This document shows, in pieces, positions 33,906 through 42,545 of a DNA stretch of 64,000 nucleotides. The stretch comes from WHSW01 sp963740055 (GTDB lineage Bacteria > Actinomycetota > Thermoleophilia > Solirubrobacterales > 70-9), in assembly GCA_963740055.1 (NCBI GenBank), contig CAVUCL010000001.1, positions 310,001 through 374,000 of the forward strand, read 5' to 3'. Both the position numbers and the translations under genes were made by a program. The notes beneath the pieces were generated by a model, which saw nothing but the letters and a program-made list of their open reading frames with translations, searched no databases and was not told the origin of the DNA. Position 1 is the stretch's first letter. Every line of letters begins with the position of its first letter.

Positions 33906-34430
33906 ATGACGAGGGCGACGGTGAGCCTGCGCGATTTCCGACCCGGCGACGCCGAGGCCGTGCACCGCTGGTTCAACGACGAGCGGGTGACCGCCGACCT
34001 GGTCGGCAGCCGTGACTCGTTCGACCTCACCGCGGCCGCGGGGTGGGTCGAGCGGGCGATCGACACGACCACCGACCGCAAGTGGGCGATCACGGTCGAC
34101 GGCGAGGACGAGGCGGTCGGGTTCGTCGCCCTCTTCGGCCTCGACCGCGAGCTCGGGCCGGAGCTCGCCGTGCTCGTCGGCGAGCCGCAGGCCTGGGGCA
34201 GGGGGGTCGCTCGCGAGGCCGAGCGCCAGGCCTGCATCGAGGCGTTTCGAACTCACGGCGCGCACCGGATCCACGCCGAGATCCCGGCCACCAACGAAGC
34301 CGCGCAGAAGGTCGTCACCTTCCTCGGCTTCCACCGCGAGGGCGTGATGCGGGCCGCGATCCGCCGCGGGGACGAGCGGATCGACAACCAGGTCTGGGGC
34401 CTGCTGCCAGAGGACTTCACCGGGTGGTAG
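33906..34430 (+). CDS. GNAT acetyltransferase (RimJ/RimL type)
   Basis: This 174-aa acetyltransferase resembles ribosomal-protein N-acetyltransferases and sugar-modifying GNATs: VSLRDFRPGDAEAVHRWFND at the N-terminus, the acetyl-CoA loop QAWGRGVAREAERQA, and HRIHAEIPATNEAAQKVV with the GFHREGVMR end. Its place directly behind glycan genes would fit acetylation of an amino sugar, but the family also modifies proteins. A TTG three codons upstream is a possible alternative start. The 3' end overlaps the next gene by 7 nt. Confidence 0.8.
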   Translation: MTRATVSLRDFRPGDAEAVHRWFNDERVTADLVGSRDSFDLTAAAGWVERAIDTTTDRKWAITVDGEDEAVGFVALFGLDRELGPELAVLVGEPQAWGRGVAREAERQACIEAFRTHGAHRIHAEIPATNEAAQKVVTFLGFHREGVMRAAIRRGDERIDNQVWGLLPEDFTGW

Positions 34431-35350
34431 CGACCGCCGAGCTGCTCGCCGACGGCGGCGCGGCGGCGCGATCGGACGAGTTCTTCCGCTCGCCGGCGTT
34501 CCTGGCCGCGGAGGGGGTCACCCACACGCTGCGGATCGAGTCGCCCGGTCGCACCGCGCTGGTGCCGTTGATCGTGCGTGAGATCGAGGGCGCGGATCGG
34601 CGCGACGCGATCTCGCCCTACGGCTACCCGGGCGCGACGATCGAGGGCGAGGGCGAGCCGGCCGGCGAGGCGGAATGGGAGCCGACCGGCCTCGTCAGCG
34701 TCTTCGCTCGCGAGCGGCTCTCCGGCGCGCCGTGGATCGCCGGACCGGCCGAGCGCTCGGAGGTGCTCGTCCACGACCCGGCGCGCGAGCGCCGGATCCG
34801 GCCGCGGCTCGGCGAGCAGATCCGCGCCAACGAGCGCGACGGCTGGTCGGTGCGGGTCGAGCAGGGGCCGGCGAGCACGGGCGCCGACCGCGACGCGTTC
34901 GCGAGCGCCTACGAGCAGACGATGCGCCGCGCCGCCGCCGCCGAGCGCTACTTCTTCGCCCGCTCGTACTTCGACGCCGCGCTCTCGTTCGAGCGCAGCT
35001 GGCTGCTGGTCGCCGAGCGCTCCGGCGAGCCGGGCGCGGCGGCGCTCGTCGCGGTCAGCGACGGCGTCCTCCACTACTACCTCGGCGGCACCGCCGACGC
35101 CGCTCGGGAGGCCTCGCCGTTCAAGAACGTCGTCGCGGCGATGCTCGACCTCGCCGACGGGCTCGCGCTGCCGCTCAACCTCGGCGGCGGCGTCGCCGCC
35201 GGCGACGGGCTCGAGCGCTTCAAGCGCGGCTTCGCCAACGCGACGCTGCGGTTTCGCACCCATGAGCTCGTCTGCGACCGCGACGCCTACGTCCGGCTCG
35301 CGGCCGGTCGCGAGGGCGGCGACCACTTCCCCGCCTACCGCGCGCCCTGA
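34424..35350 (+). CDS. FemAB-like / GNAT_6 acyltransferase
   Basis: This 308-aa protein has the double-GNAT look of FemAB and acetyltransferase_6 proteins. It has a first half with LVPLIVREIEGADRRDAISPYGYPGA, then RAAAAERYFFARSYFDAAL, the second half's SWLLVAERSGEPGAAALVAV, and HYYLGGTADAAREASPFKNVV, where the acceptor site is expected. Relatives add amino acids to peptidoglycan precursors or acyl groups to polysaccharides. The GTG start overlaps the preceding gene by 7 nt. It abuts the convergent amidase gene, leaving no gap between the two stops. Confidence 0.72.
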   Translation: MVATAELLADGGAAARSDEFFRSPAFLAAEGVTHTLRIESPGRTALVPLIVREIEGADRRDAISPYGYPGATIEGEGEPAGEAEWEPTGLVSVFARERLSGAPWIAGPAERSEVLVHDPARERRIRPRLGEQIRANERDGWSVRVEQGPASTGADRDAFASAYEQTMRRAAAAERYFFARSYFDAALSFERSWLLVAERSGEPGAAALVAVSDGVLHYYLGGTADAAREASPFKNVVAAMLDLADGLALPLNLGGGVAAGDGLERFKRGFANATLRFRTHELVCDRDAYVRLAAGREGGDHFPAYRAP

Positions 35351-36577
35351 CTACCTCGGGACGACGCCGCCCTCCTCGGGCGGCACGGGCTCGGGCTCGG
35401 GGATCGGCTCGGGCTCGGTGCCGCCGGAGGAGTCGATCCGCTCCTGAACCAGGCGGCGCAGCTTCGGCATCCGCGCCTCGATTGCCTCGCCGGGGCAGGC
35501 GGTGAGCCCGAGGGTGCGGTGACCGACGATCCGGCTCGTGCGCACCCGCCGGCCCGACGGGTAACGGCTCGCGTCGCCGCCGGCCGAGGTCATCGTCGTC
35601 TTCCCCCGCGCCCGCAGCTCGTGCGCGGCGAGCTTCCAGGCGAGGTAGTCGACCAGGCCGTTCCTGGTCGCCGGCGTGATCGGGACCGAGGTGTGGGTGC
35701 CGATCGCAGCGACCCCGGCGGTTTGGGCGTTGAACCCCTGCGCGTGGGCACCGACGACCGCCCGCCGCAGCCCGCCGGAGCGGCCCGCGTAGATGTTGCC
35801 GAAGCGGTCGACGAGCGCGTTGTAGCCGATGTCGTTCCAGCCGTTGGCGTTGCGGTGATAGCGACAGATCCCGAGCACCACCTGAGGCGCCTCCTTCTCC
35901 GAGTACTGATTCGCGGTCACCGTGTGATGGACCGCGGCGGCCTTCACCCTGCCGTAGCTCGCCCGGGCGCGCGGCTTGCAGCCGCCCTCGGCGCGGGTCG
36001 CCCCCCAGGCGCCGCGCGAGACGATCGCCGGCCGCGCCGGCGTCGCCACCGCCTCGGCGTCGACGAGCGCCGCGGCCGAGATGAAGGCGCCGTTGATCGC
36101 CTCGCGGGCGCCGTTGAGGAGGCCGCCGGCGGCCGTCGTCGTCCCGGAGACGTTGACGTAGTGCAGGGTGCCGCGCGGGCGCCAGCCGCGGGTCCGCAGC
36201 TGGAGCTCCTCCGCGCCGCCGAAGTAGACCGGGTCGCCGTTCGCGGTCTCGACCCAGTCGCTCCACTCGCCGCCGGCCGCGCGGGCGCGGAGCTCGAGCG
36301 CGCGCAGCTCACCGGCGAGCCCGGCGAGGTCGAAGCGCGCGGGCGCCGCGATCGGCGCCGAGCGGAAGCTGACCGCACCCTCGCCGGCGTGCGCGGCGCG
36401 GGCGCCGCCCGCCGCTTGCTCGAGCGGCTCGACCGCTCCCAGCGGCTGCGAGAAGTCGACCGCCTCGGGCATGTAGGGACGCGCCGAGAGCGCCGGCGCG
36501 GCGACGTAGACGAACAGCGCCACGGCAAGCGCGGCGACGAGATGTCTGGGCTTCACTCGCACACTCTCTCGGAACAC
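35351..36577 (-). CDS. Secreted N-acetylmuramoyl-L-alanine amidase (PGRP type)
   Basis: This 408-aa exported enzyme is predicted to cut the amide bond between MurNAc and L-Ala. Residues 12-32 form a signal sequence (LVAALAVALFVYVAAPALSA). A poorly conserved N-terminal half follows, then the PGRP/amidase_2 domain at about 180-345: SRGAWGAT, zinc-ligand His in AAVHHTVTANQYS, NDIGYNALVDRFGNIYAGR, GAHAQGFNAQTAG, and the last His in SRIVGHRTLGLTACPGEAI. The C-terminus is a Pro/Glu-rich tail. Several GTG codons compete as start (36577, 36562, 36556). It faces the FemAB-like gene and may act on the same wall. Confidence 0.88.
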   Translation of the reverse strand: MFRESVRVKPRHLVAALAVALFVYVAAPALSARPYMPEAVDFSQPLGAVEPLEQAAGGARAAHAGEGAVSFRSAPIAAPARFDLAGLAGELRALELRARAAGGEWSDWVETANGDPVYFGGAEELQLRTRGWRPRGTLHYVNVSGTTTAAGGLLNGAREAINGAFISAAALVDAEAVATPARPAIVSRGAWGATRAEGGCKPRARASYGRVKAAAVHHTVTANQYSEKEAPQVVLGICRYHRNANGWNDIGYNALVDRFGNIYAGRSGGLRRAVVGAHAQGFNAQTAGVAAIGTHTSVPITPATRNGLVDYLAWKLAAHELRARGKTTMTSAGGDASRYPSGRRVRTSRIVGHRTLGLTACPGEAIEARMPKLRRLVQERIDSSGGTEPEPIPEPEPVPPEEGGVVPR

Positions 36578-36598
36578 GCTTCGCCGGTCAGCGATGCG

Positions 36599-36635
36599 CC
36601 CCTGCGCCGCACGGTCGCAGGTTTGCAGGGGTTTT
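36599..36635 (+). terminator. Hairpin with T-tract, terminator-like, in the amidase 5' region
   Basis: CCCCTGC (36599-36605) pairs with GCAGGGG (36625-36631) and is followed by TTTT. It points along the plus strand, where no gene ends nearby. It may be chance or act on antisense transcripts into the amidase promoter region. Confidence 0.25.
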
Positions 36636-36653
36636 GCGTCGTGCTCGCCCGGG

Positions 36654-37430
36654 CTAGGAGTCCGGGATCACGATCGCGACCGGCTCCGGCCCCTGGCCGC
36701 GGAAGGTGTCGCGGAAGGCGCGGATCGCGTCCAGCGTCGCGCGGCCCTCGTAGGTCTCGCAGCCGAGCAGCTGCGTCCATGCCGTCGCCGCGACCTCGTA
36801 GGGCATCTCGGGGTTCGGGAACAGCAGCATGCCGTCGAAGTCCTCGTCGAACAGCCCCTTGAGCTCGAGCTGGTCGGCCTCGGACAGGTCGGGCGAGTAC
36901 TGGACGTCGATCCGCCCGTGCTCGAGCGAGTGCACGGTGAAGATCGGGTCCGGGTACTCGCTGTAGGCGCCGTCGGCCTGCTGGCGCGGTGGGACGACGT
37001 GGTTGCCCGAGGTCGGCGGGTCGGTCTTGTAGGCGGGCTCGGGCTCCTGGGGCTCGATGTGGGTGTTGCCCTCGTCGGTGAGGTCGAGGCGGAGCTCGCA
37101 GCCGGCCTCGCGGGCGGCGGTCTCGAGGTCGCCCTGCTCAATCGGCGGCGGCGGCGTCCCGGTGCGCCCGTCGGGTGCGAAGCCGTTGACCGAGCCGCTC
37201 TGGACCTCGACGTGGGCCGCCTCAGGGATCTCGTTGCCGTCGACCGTGACCTCGGCGTCGCCACCGCCGCTGCCGGCGATCACGATCACGATCCCGACCA
37301 CGACCGCAAGCCCGAGCACTCCGGCCACCGCGTAGCCCAGGATCAGGCGGCGGCGCTCGGCCGAGGCCTCGCGTCGCTCGGCCTCGAGCCGCTCCTGGCG
37401 GCGACGATCGCGCTCTTCCCGGGTCGTCAT
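36654..37430 (-). CDS. DUF3105-domain membrane protein
   Basis: This 258-aa protein has a charged, Arg/Glu-rich N-terminus, one membrane segment at about 31-52 (YAVAGVLGLAVVVGIVIVIAG), and an outside domain of the DUF3105 type. The domain shows the family's conserved TDPPTSGNHVV and HSLEHGRIDVQYSP motifs with several histidines, and C-terminal AATAWTQLLGCETY. DUF3105 proteins are common in actinobacteria and have no settled function; the conserved His residues could bind a metal. The gene is flanked by unrelated genes. Confidence 0.82.
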   Translation of the reverse strand: MTTREERDRRRQERLEAERREASAERRRLILGYAVAGVLGLAVVVGIVIVIAGSGGGDAEVTVDGNEIPEAAHVEVQSGSVNGFAPDGRTGTPPPPIEQGDLETAAREAGCELRLDLTDEGNTHIEPQEPEPAYKTDPPTSGNHVVPPRQQADGAYSEYPDPIFTVHSLEHGRIDVQYSPDLSEADQLELKGLFDEDFDGMLLFPNPEMPYEVAATAWTQLLGCETYEGRATLDAIRAFRDTFRGQGPEPVAIVIPDS

Positions 37431-37486
37431 CGCGGGCAGCAGGGTAGCGGAGAAGCTTCAGCGCACCTGAAGGCTCACGGTCGCGC

Positions 37487-38326
37487 TCAGGCGACCGTGC
37501 CGCTGGCGTCCGCGGCCTCCTCGGCGGCGTAGGCGTCGACGATGAACTCGGCCAGCTCGTCGTCCAGCCGGCCGGGGCTGACGCGCCACTCGAAGATCGA
37601 TTCCGCGTTCACCAAACGCGCCTGGGGCAACTCCTCGACCAGCATGTCGGAGTCGGTGAACGGGTGCAGCGGGTCGGCGGGATGGCCGATCACGAGCGCC
37701 GGGACGCCGATCAGCTCGCGCTCCTCGCGCGGCGGCGCGGTGCGTCCGAAGAGGATGCCCTGGAGCACCGCCTCGGAGGCCTCGGGCGGGCGTCTGGTCC
37801 AGTCGAGCATGATGTCGACGAGGAAGTTCGTGCGCGGGATCCGGGTCGTGAGCGCGGCGATCCCGCGCAGGACCGGCTTCCCGACCCGGAGGCTGATCAG
37901 GATCGGGAGGAAGATCAGCCCGGCGGCGACGAGCGCGTTGTCGAGCACCGGCATCTCGATGAACAGCGCCCGCGCCGCGCGCGGATGGCGGCTCGCCATC
38001 TCGAGCGCCGCGTTGGCTCCGAGCGAGGTCCCGCCGACGACCGGGCGGTCGAGCTCGAGATGGTCGATCAGCGCCGCCATCTGGTCGCCGAACTGGCTCA
38101 TCCCGTAGGCGCGCATGTCGTAGGGCTTGTCGGAATCGCCGTGGCCGAGCAGGTCGACGGTGACCACCCGGAAGCCGCGCGAGACCATCTCGGGGGCGAG
38201 CTGGTCGTACATGTGGCGATTCATCAGCAGTCCGTGGGCGAGGACCAGGGTGCGGTCGCCCTCGCCGTAGTCGGCGAACGCGATCCGGTGCCCGTTGAAG
38301 CGGAAGCTGCCCTCGGTCGCGGCCAT
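37487..38326 (-). CDS. Alpha/beta-fold hydrolase
   Basis: This 279-aa alpha/beta hydrolase has oxyanion-hole residues in VLAHGLLMNRHMYDQL and the nucleophile elbow VVGGTSLGANAALEM (Ser near residue 97). The acid is probably Asp in VIGHPADPLHPF, and the His is expected late in the chain (no strong HxxxxE match was picked out). The substrate is unknown. The ATG is used. The gene is followed by a short gap and then DUF3105 on the same strand. Confidence 0.82.
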   Translation of the reverse strand: MAATEGSFRFNGHRIAFADYGEGDRTLVLAHGLLMNRHMYDQLAPEMVSRGFRVVTVDLLGHGDSDKPYDMRAYGMSQFGDQMAALIDHLELDRPVVGGTSLGANAALEMASRHPRAARALFIEMPVLDNALVAAGLIFLPILISLRVGKPVLRGIAALTTRIPRTNFLVDIMLDWTRRPPEASEAVLQGILFGRTAPPREERELIGVPALVIGHPADPLHPFTDSDMLVEELPQARLVNAESIFEWRVSPGRLDDELAEFIVDAYAAEEAADASGTVA

Positions 38327-38350
38327 CTCGAGCGCAGCCTAGATGATCAT

Positions 38351-39247
38351 CTAACGCCCGGTCCGGGCCCGTTCCCAGGGTCGCGAGGCGCGCAGGGCGG
38401 CGAGCACCGCGCGGGTGCCCGGCGCCCGGTTGAGCGCGTAGAAGTGGATCCCCGGGGCGCCGGCCGCGAGCAGCTCCTCGCACTGACGCGCGGCGAAGGC
38501 GACCCCGAGCAGCGCCTCGGCCTCGGCGTCGCCGCCGAGCGCCTCCATCGCGGTCGCCAGGTCGTCGGGGATCGAGGCGTCGCAGAGGTCGCAGATCCTC
38601 GCCACCTGGCCGAAGCTGGTGATCGGGATCACCCCGGGGATGATCGGCACCTCGATCCCGCGCTCGCGGGCGGCGTCGACGAAGCCGAAGTAGTGGCTGT
38701 TGTCGAAGAACAGCTGCGTGATCAGGAAGCTCGCTCCCGCCTCGACCTTGGTCTTCAGGTAGGCGAGGTCGGAGGCGAGATCGTCGGCCTCCGGGTGCAC
38801 CTCGGGGAAGCAGGCGCCCCCGATCGTGAACGCGTAGTCGCCGGTGATGAACTCGGTCAGCTCGGCGGCGCTCGCGAGCCCGTCGTCGGGCGCGGTGAAG
38901 GCGGTCTCGCCGCGAGGGGGATCGCCACGCAGCGCAAGAACGTTCTCGATCCCGATCGCATCGAAGCGGTCGAGGATCGCGCTCAGCCCGGCGCGGGTCT
39001 CGCCGACGCAGCTCAGGTGCGCCATCACCTCGAGCCCGTGCTCGGACCTGATCCGCTCCGAGATCTCGACCGTGCCGTCGCGAGTCGCCCCGCCGGCGCC
39101 GTAGGTGACCGAGACGTAGTCGGGCGCCAGCGGCTTCAGCGCCTCGACCGTGTCGAAGAGCTGCGCGACGCCCTCCTCCGTCTTCGGTGGGAAGAGCTCG
39201 ACCGAGAACACCGGTCGCTGGTTCGAGAGCAGCTCGTCGATGCGCAT
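38351..39247 (-). CDS. metF: Methylenetetrahydrofolate reductase
   Basis: This FAD enzyme reduces 5,10-methylene-THF to 5-methyl-THF for methionine synthesis. It is 298 aa long. It has the TIM-barrel start FSVELFPPKTEEGVAQLF, then SVTYGAGGATRDGTVE, HLSCVGETRAGL, ALRGDPPRGE, and FLITQLFFDNSHYFGFVDAARE, all standard MetF segments. A TACCAT box lies 9 nt before the ATG, again close to a leaderless layout. No other methionine genes are nearby. Confidence 0.95.
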   Translation of the reverse strand: MRIDELLSNQRPVFSVELFPPKTEEGVAQLFDTVEALKPLAPDYVSVTYGAGGATRDGTVEISERIRSEHGLEVMAHLSCVGETRAGLSAILDRFDAIGIENVLALRGDPPRGETAFTAPDDGLASAAELTEFITGDYAFTIGGACFPEVHPEADDLASDLAYLKTKVEAGASFLITQLFFDNSHYFGFVDAARERGIEVPIIPGVIPITSFGQVARICDLCDASIPDDLATAMEALGGDAEAEALLGVAFAARQCEELLAAGAPGIHFYALNRAPGTRAVLAALRASRPWERARTGR

Positions 39248-39287
39248 CGACCGCGGATGGTAGAGCGGCGTCGCCGCGAGACCGGCG

Positions 39288-40034
39288 CTATTCGGCGCGG
39301 TGGGTGACCGTCGCGGTCGCCTGGCGGGCCGGCTTGATCGCGAGGTAGTCGACGTCGACGTGGGCCGGGCGGGTGACGCAGAAGGCGATCGCCTCGGCGA
39401 CGTCCTCGGCGCGCAACGGTTCGATCCCGTCGTAGACGCCCGCGGCGCGCTCGGCGTCGCCGTCGAAGCGCACCAGCGAGAACTCGGTCTCGACCATCCC
39501 GGGGGCGACCTCGGTGACCCGGATCTCGTCGGCGAGCAGCTCCAGCCTCAGCGTCCGGGCGAGCGCGTGCGCCGCGTGCTTGGCGGCGGTGTAGCCGCCG
39601 CCGCCCGCGTAGACCTCGACCCCGGCGACCGAGCCGACGATCACGATCTGCGGCTCGCGCCCCGCCCGCAGGAGCGGGAGGAGCGCCTTCGTCACCCGGG
39701 TCACCCCGGCGACGTTCGACTCCCACATCTCCCGCCAGCGCTCCTCGTCGGCGTCGGCGACCCGGTCGAGCCCGAGCGCCCCGCCGGCGCTGTGGACGAT
39801 CACGTCGACGGCGTCGAGCTCGGCGGCGAGCGAGGCGACCGATTCCGGGTCGGCGACGTCGAGGCGCAGGGCCCGGCCGCCGACCTCGGCGGCGAGCGCC
39901 TCGCAGCGCTCGAGCCGTCGCGCCGCGGCGACGGTGGCGAAGCCGGCGGCGGCGAGCGCGCGCACGGTCGCCGCGCCGATCCCGCTCGAGGCGCCAGTGA
40001 CGAGGACGACCCGCCCGCCCGCCGGCTCAGTCAC
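39288..40034 (-). CDS. Short-chain dehydrogenase/reductase
   Basis: This 248-aa classical SDR has the cofactor loop VTGASSGIGAATVRALA, the NAG-like strand end VHSAGGALG, the catalytic Ser in VGSVAGVEVYAG, and YTAAKHAAHAL with the YxxxK pair. The arrangement resembles YdfG-type serine/3-hydroxy acid dehydrogenases. An Arg in AARRLERCEAL after the second strand suggests NADPH. The GTG at 40034 overlaps the cupin stop by 8 nt and is preferred over an upstream in-frame start. Confidence 0.88.
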   Translation of the reverse strand: MTEPAGGRVVLVTGASSGIGAATVRALAAAGFATVAAARRLERCEALAAEVGGRALRLDVADPESVASLAAELDAVDVIVHSAGGALGLDRVADADEERWREMWESNVAGVTRVTKALLPLLRAGREPQIVIVGSVAGVEVYAGGGGYTAAKHAAHALARTLRLELLADEIRVTEVAPGMVETEFSLVRFDGDAERAAGVYDGIEPLRAEDVAEAIAFCVTRPAHVDVDYLAIKPARQATATVTHRAE

Positions 40035-40380
40035 CGAGTCCGATCCGCCGGTCGAAGCCCGCCGGGGCATGGATGTTGAGCATTCGCACCGCGCGCTCGC
40101 CCCGGTTGGCGAACGCGTGCTCGACGCCCGGCGGCACGAGCACGAACGTGCCGGCGCCCGCGGTCACCGCCTCACCGGCGAAGTCGAAGCTGAGCTCGCC
40201 GTCGACGATGTAGAACGCGTCGTCCTCGTCAGGATGGACGTGGGCGTCGAGCTCGCGCCCGGGGGCGATCTCGATGATCGCGAACGTGAACCGGGGCGTG
40301 TCGGCGGTCCGGGCGAGGAACTCCACGTTGCCGATCCGGTGGCCCTTCCCGGGGGCGACGACGATCGGAGCGCTGCTCAT
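40027..40380 (-). CDS. Single-domain cupin
   Basis: This 117-aa cupin has motif 1, HVHPDEDDAFYIVDGELSF, with the conserved HxH and Glu. Motif 2 is PPGVEHAFANRG, with the last His. Metal binding is therefore likely; the reaction, or a pure sugar/ligand-binding role, cannot be told. The start ATG is at 40380 and the 3' end overlaps the SDR gene, so they are probably co-transcribed. The long upstream continuation of the frame is not coding. Confidence 0.85.
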   Translation of the reverse strand: MSSAPIVVAPGKGHRIGNVEFLARTADTPRFTFAIIEIAPGRELDAHVHPDEDDAFYIVDGELSFDFAGEAVTAGAGTFVLVPPGVEHAFANRGERAVRMLNIHAPAGFDRRIGLGD

Positions 40381-40440
40381 GCGCCGATGCTCGCACAGCG
40401 GCCGCGAAACCGCCGGCGCGCTTTCGGGTAAGGGCAGACG

Positions 40441-41139
40441 ATGGCCGAGCACGAGCTCGAGAGGTCGGTCGAGGCGACGCGGGAGCCGAGCTTCCTGCTC
40501 GCGGTCCCGGAGAAGCGGCTGCTGCGCTGGATCGCCGCCCGGCTGCCGCGCTGGATCCTGCCCGACGACATGACCGCGCTCGGGGTGCTCGCGGCACTCG
40601 GCGTCTGCGCCGCGTACCAGCTCTCGAACGAGAGCCTCGACTGGCTCTGGGTCGCGAGCGGGCTGCTCGTCGTCCAATGGCTCGGCGACTCGCTCGACGG
40701 CACCCTCGCCAGGGTGCGGGGGATCGAGCGCCCGACGTACGGCTACTACCTCGACCACCTCGTCGACGCGATCGCGACAGCGGCGATCGGGATCGGCCTC
40801 GGGCTCTCGCCGCTGATGCTGCTCGCGATCGGGACCCTGATCGTCGTCGCCTACCTGATCCTCTCGATCAACGTCTACCTCGAGAGCTTCGCCTTCGGCC
40901 GCTTCTCGATCGGCTACGGCCTCGTCGGCCCAACCGAGGTGCGGCTGATCCTGATCGCGCTCAACAGCGCCGTCGCGCTCGGGGCCGGCCTCGACTTCGT
41001 CGCCGTCGACCTCGAGCTGACCGTGTTCGACCTGATCGGGCTCGGGATCGCGGCGACGATGATCGCGCTGCTGGCCGGACGCGCCGCCCGCAACCTGCGC
41101 GAGCTCTCGCGCAAGGAGCCGTCGGCGCCGCGGCGCTGA
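40441..41139 (+). CDS. CDP-alcohol phosphatidyltransferase
   Basis: This 232-aa membrane enzyme transfers a phosphatidyl or phospho-alcohol group from a CDP donor. The CAPT motif is complete: D86-G87, A90-R91, G101, D105 and D109 (in DSLDGTLARV and YGYYLDHLVDA). About five to six membrane segments follow. The substrate alcohol is not predictable; the N-terminal 25 residues are charged. It is divergent from the cupin with 60 nt between starts. A long, apparently gene-free region follows. Confidence 0.88.
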   Translation: MAEHELERSVEATREPSFLLAVPEKRLLRWIAARLPRWILPDDMTALGVLAALGVCAAYQLSNESLDWLWVASGLLVVQWLGDSLDGTLARVRGIERPTYGYYLDHLVDAIATAAIGIGLGLSPLMLLAIGTLIVVAYLILSINVYLESFAFGRFSIGYGLVGPTEVRLILIALNSAVALGAGLDFVAVDLELTVFDLIGLGIAATMIALLAGRAARNLRELSRKEPSAPRR

Positions 41140-41589
41140 GCGAGTTTTTGCCCAGTTTGCGGGCTCGGGTTCGCCGACCCTCTTGAATTCCGCCAACCGC
41201 CCGCATAAGTTGCGGCTGCGGTTCGGGAGAGAGGAAACCGGCGCGAAAGCCAAGCGCAAGGCCCTCTCTAAGGTGACTCGCAGAGCTTTGTTCGTGCGTA
41301 GGCTACGCGCGAGGCAGGCCGAGAGAGTCCCCCCGGACCGCTTTTCGTTGCCCGCCTTCTCCGCCGGCGCCGCGCAGGGTCGTCCGGGCGCCGCTCTACC
41401 GTCCGCGACGCGGCGTCGATAGCCGCCGGCTCGTGTTGCCTGCCGCAACGGGTCGCGCGACCGGGGCGCACCCAGATGGGGAGCGGGCGCTGTGGCGTTA
41501 CCCCGGCAGACGCCATCGCTAGCCCGCCCGCTTCCCGCGCAAGCGGCGTTCGGGGACCGCCGAGCGCCGCCGCCTCGTACGATGCTTGC
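41140..41589. other. 450-nt region without recognisable gene; inverted repeats present
   Basis: No convincing coding region was seen; short frames on both strands lack start context or family. The left half has structure. AGAGAGG (41228-41234) can pair with CCTCTCT (41263-41269) around GGC-GCGAAA-GCC. The same CTCTC can alternatively pair with GAGAGAG at 41321-41327. GCGTAG-G-CTACGC (41296-41308) is a palindrome. GTCC-CCCC-GGAC followed by CGCTTTT (from about 41327) resembles a weak terminator. The right end holds the moxR promoter. It could be an unknown RNA, a 3' UTR, or the remains of a gene. Confidence 0.4.
41578..41583 (+). promoter_or_regulatory. -10 box TACGAT of a probable leaderless promoter (moxR)
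   Basis: TACGAT fits TAnnnT and ends 6 nt before the GTG at 41590. A start of transcription on or next to the GTG is expected. No good -35 was recognised. Confidence 0.5.
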
Positions 41590-42540
41590 GTGGCGACGGT
41601 ACCTGAGCTCGATCCGGGCGCCGTGGCCGAGGTGGGGTCTCGGCTGCGGGAGAACATCCAGCGCGCGGTCAAGGTTCGCGACGCGGTCGTGCGCGACGTG
41701 GTCGTCGCCCTGTTCTCCGAGGGCCACGTGCTGATCGAGGACTACCCCGGGGTCGGCAAGACCGCGCTCGCGCGGGCGCTGGCGCGCTCGCTCGACGCCG
41801 AGTACGCGCGCGTGCAGTGCACCGCCGACCTGCTGCCAGCCGACATCGTCGGCACCAACGTCTTCAACCAGCGCGAGGGCCGGTTCGAGTTCCACCCCGG
41901 GCCGGTGTTCGCCAACGTCGTCCTCGTCGACGAGATCAACCGCACCTCGCCGAAGACCCAGTCCGGCCTGCTCGAGTGCATGCAGGAGCGCCACGTGACC
42001 GTCGACGGCCATCAGCACGAGCTCGCGCGGCCGTTCGTCGTCCTCGCGACCCAGAACCCGGCCGAGTACGAGGGCACCTACCCGCTGCCGGAGGCGCAGC
42101 TCGACCGGTTCACGGTCCGCGTCTCGCTCGGCTACCCGAGCGCCGACGCCGAGGCGGCGATGCTCGAGCAGCACGCTCGCCACGATCGCGTCCACGACCT
42201 CGAGCCGGTGACCGAGGTCGGCACCGTGCGCGCCGCCCAGGCGGCGGTCGCGAACGTGCACGGAAGCGAGGCCCTGCGCCGCTACGCGGTCGCGCTCGGC
42301 GAGGCCACGCGCACCGACCCCCGGGTCGAGCTCGGCGCCAGCCCGCGGGCGGTGCTGATGCTGTTCCGGGCCGCGAAGGCGCTCGCGGCGCTCGACGGCC
42401 GCGACCACGCGCTCCCCGACGACGTTCAGGCGCTCGCCCGTTCGGTGCTCGCGCACCGCCTGCTGCTCGCCCCCGATGCGGCGGCCGGGGACGCCGAGGC
42501 GGTGATCGACGAGGCGCTCGACCGCGTCGCGGCGCTCTAG
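41590..42540 (+). CDS. MoxR-family AAA+ ATPase
   Basis: This 316-aa AAA+ protein of the MoxR/RavA group usually acts as a chaperone for the maturation of a partner complex. It has Walker A in YPGVGKTALARAL, Walker B in VVLVDEINRTSPKTQ, sensor 1 in LATQNPAEYEGTYPLPEAQLDRF, and the C-terminal lid with SPRAVLMLFRAAKALA. The GTG start is preferred because of the promoter box just before it and because it puts the ATPase domain at the usual place. DUF58 and transglutaminase genes follow at once: the standard MoxR module. Confidence 0.93.
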   Translation: MATVPELDPGAVAEVGSRLRENIQRAVKVRDAVVRDVVVALFSEGHVLIEDYPGVGKTALARALARSLDAEYARVQCTADLLPADIVGTNVFNQREGRFEFHPGPVFANVVLVDEINRTSPKTQSGLLECMQERHVTVDGHQHELARPFVVLATQNPAEYEGTYPLPEAQLDRFTVRVSLGYPSADAEAAMLEQHARHDRVHDLEPVTEVGTVRAAQAAVANVHGSEALRRYAVALGEATRTDPRVELGASPRAVLMLFRAAKALAALDGRDHALPDDVQALARSVLAHRLLLAPDAAAGDAEAVIDEALDRVAAL

Positions 42541-42545
42541 CCGCG

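Noticed and set aside
41221..41280. Resemblance to a cyclic-di-GMP (GEMM) riboswitch (GGAAACC...GCGAAA...GCGCAAGGCC)
   Set aside because: The conserved GACGCAAAGCC core and the second stem with its receptor are not present, and the first stem is only three pairs.
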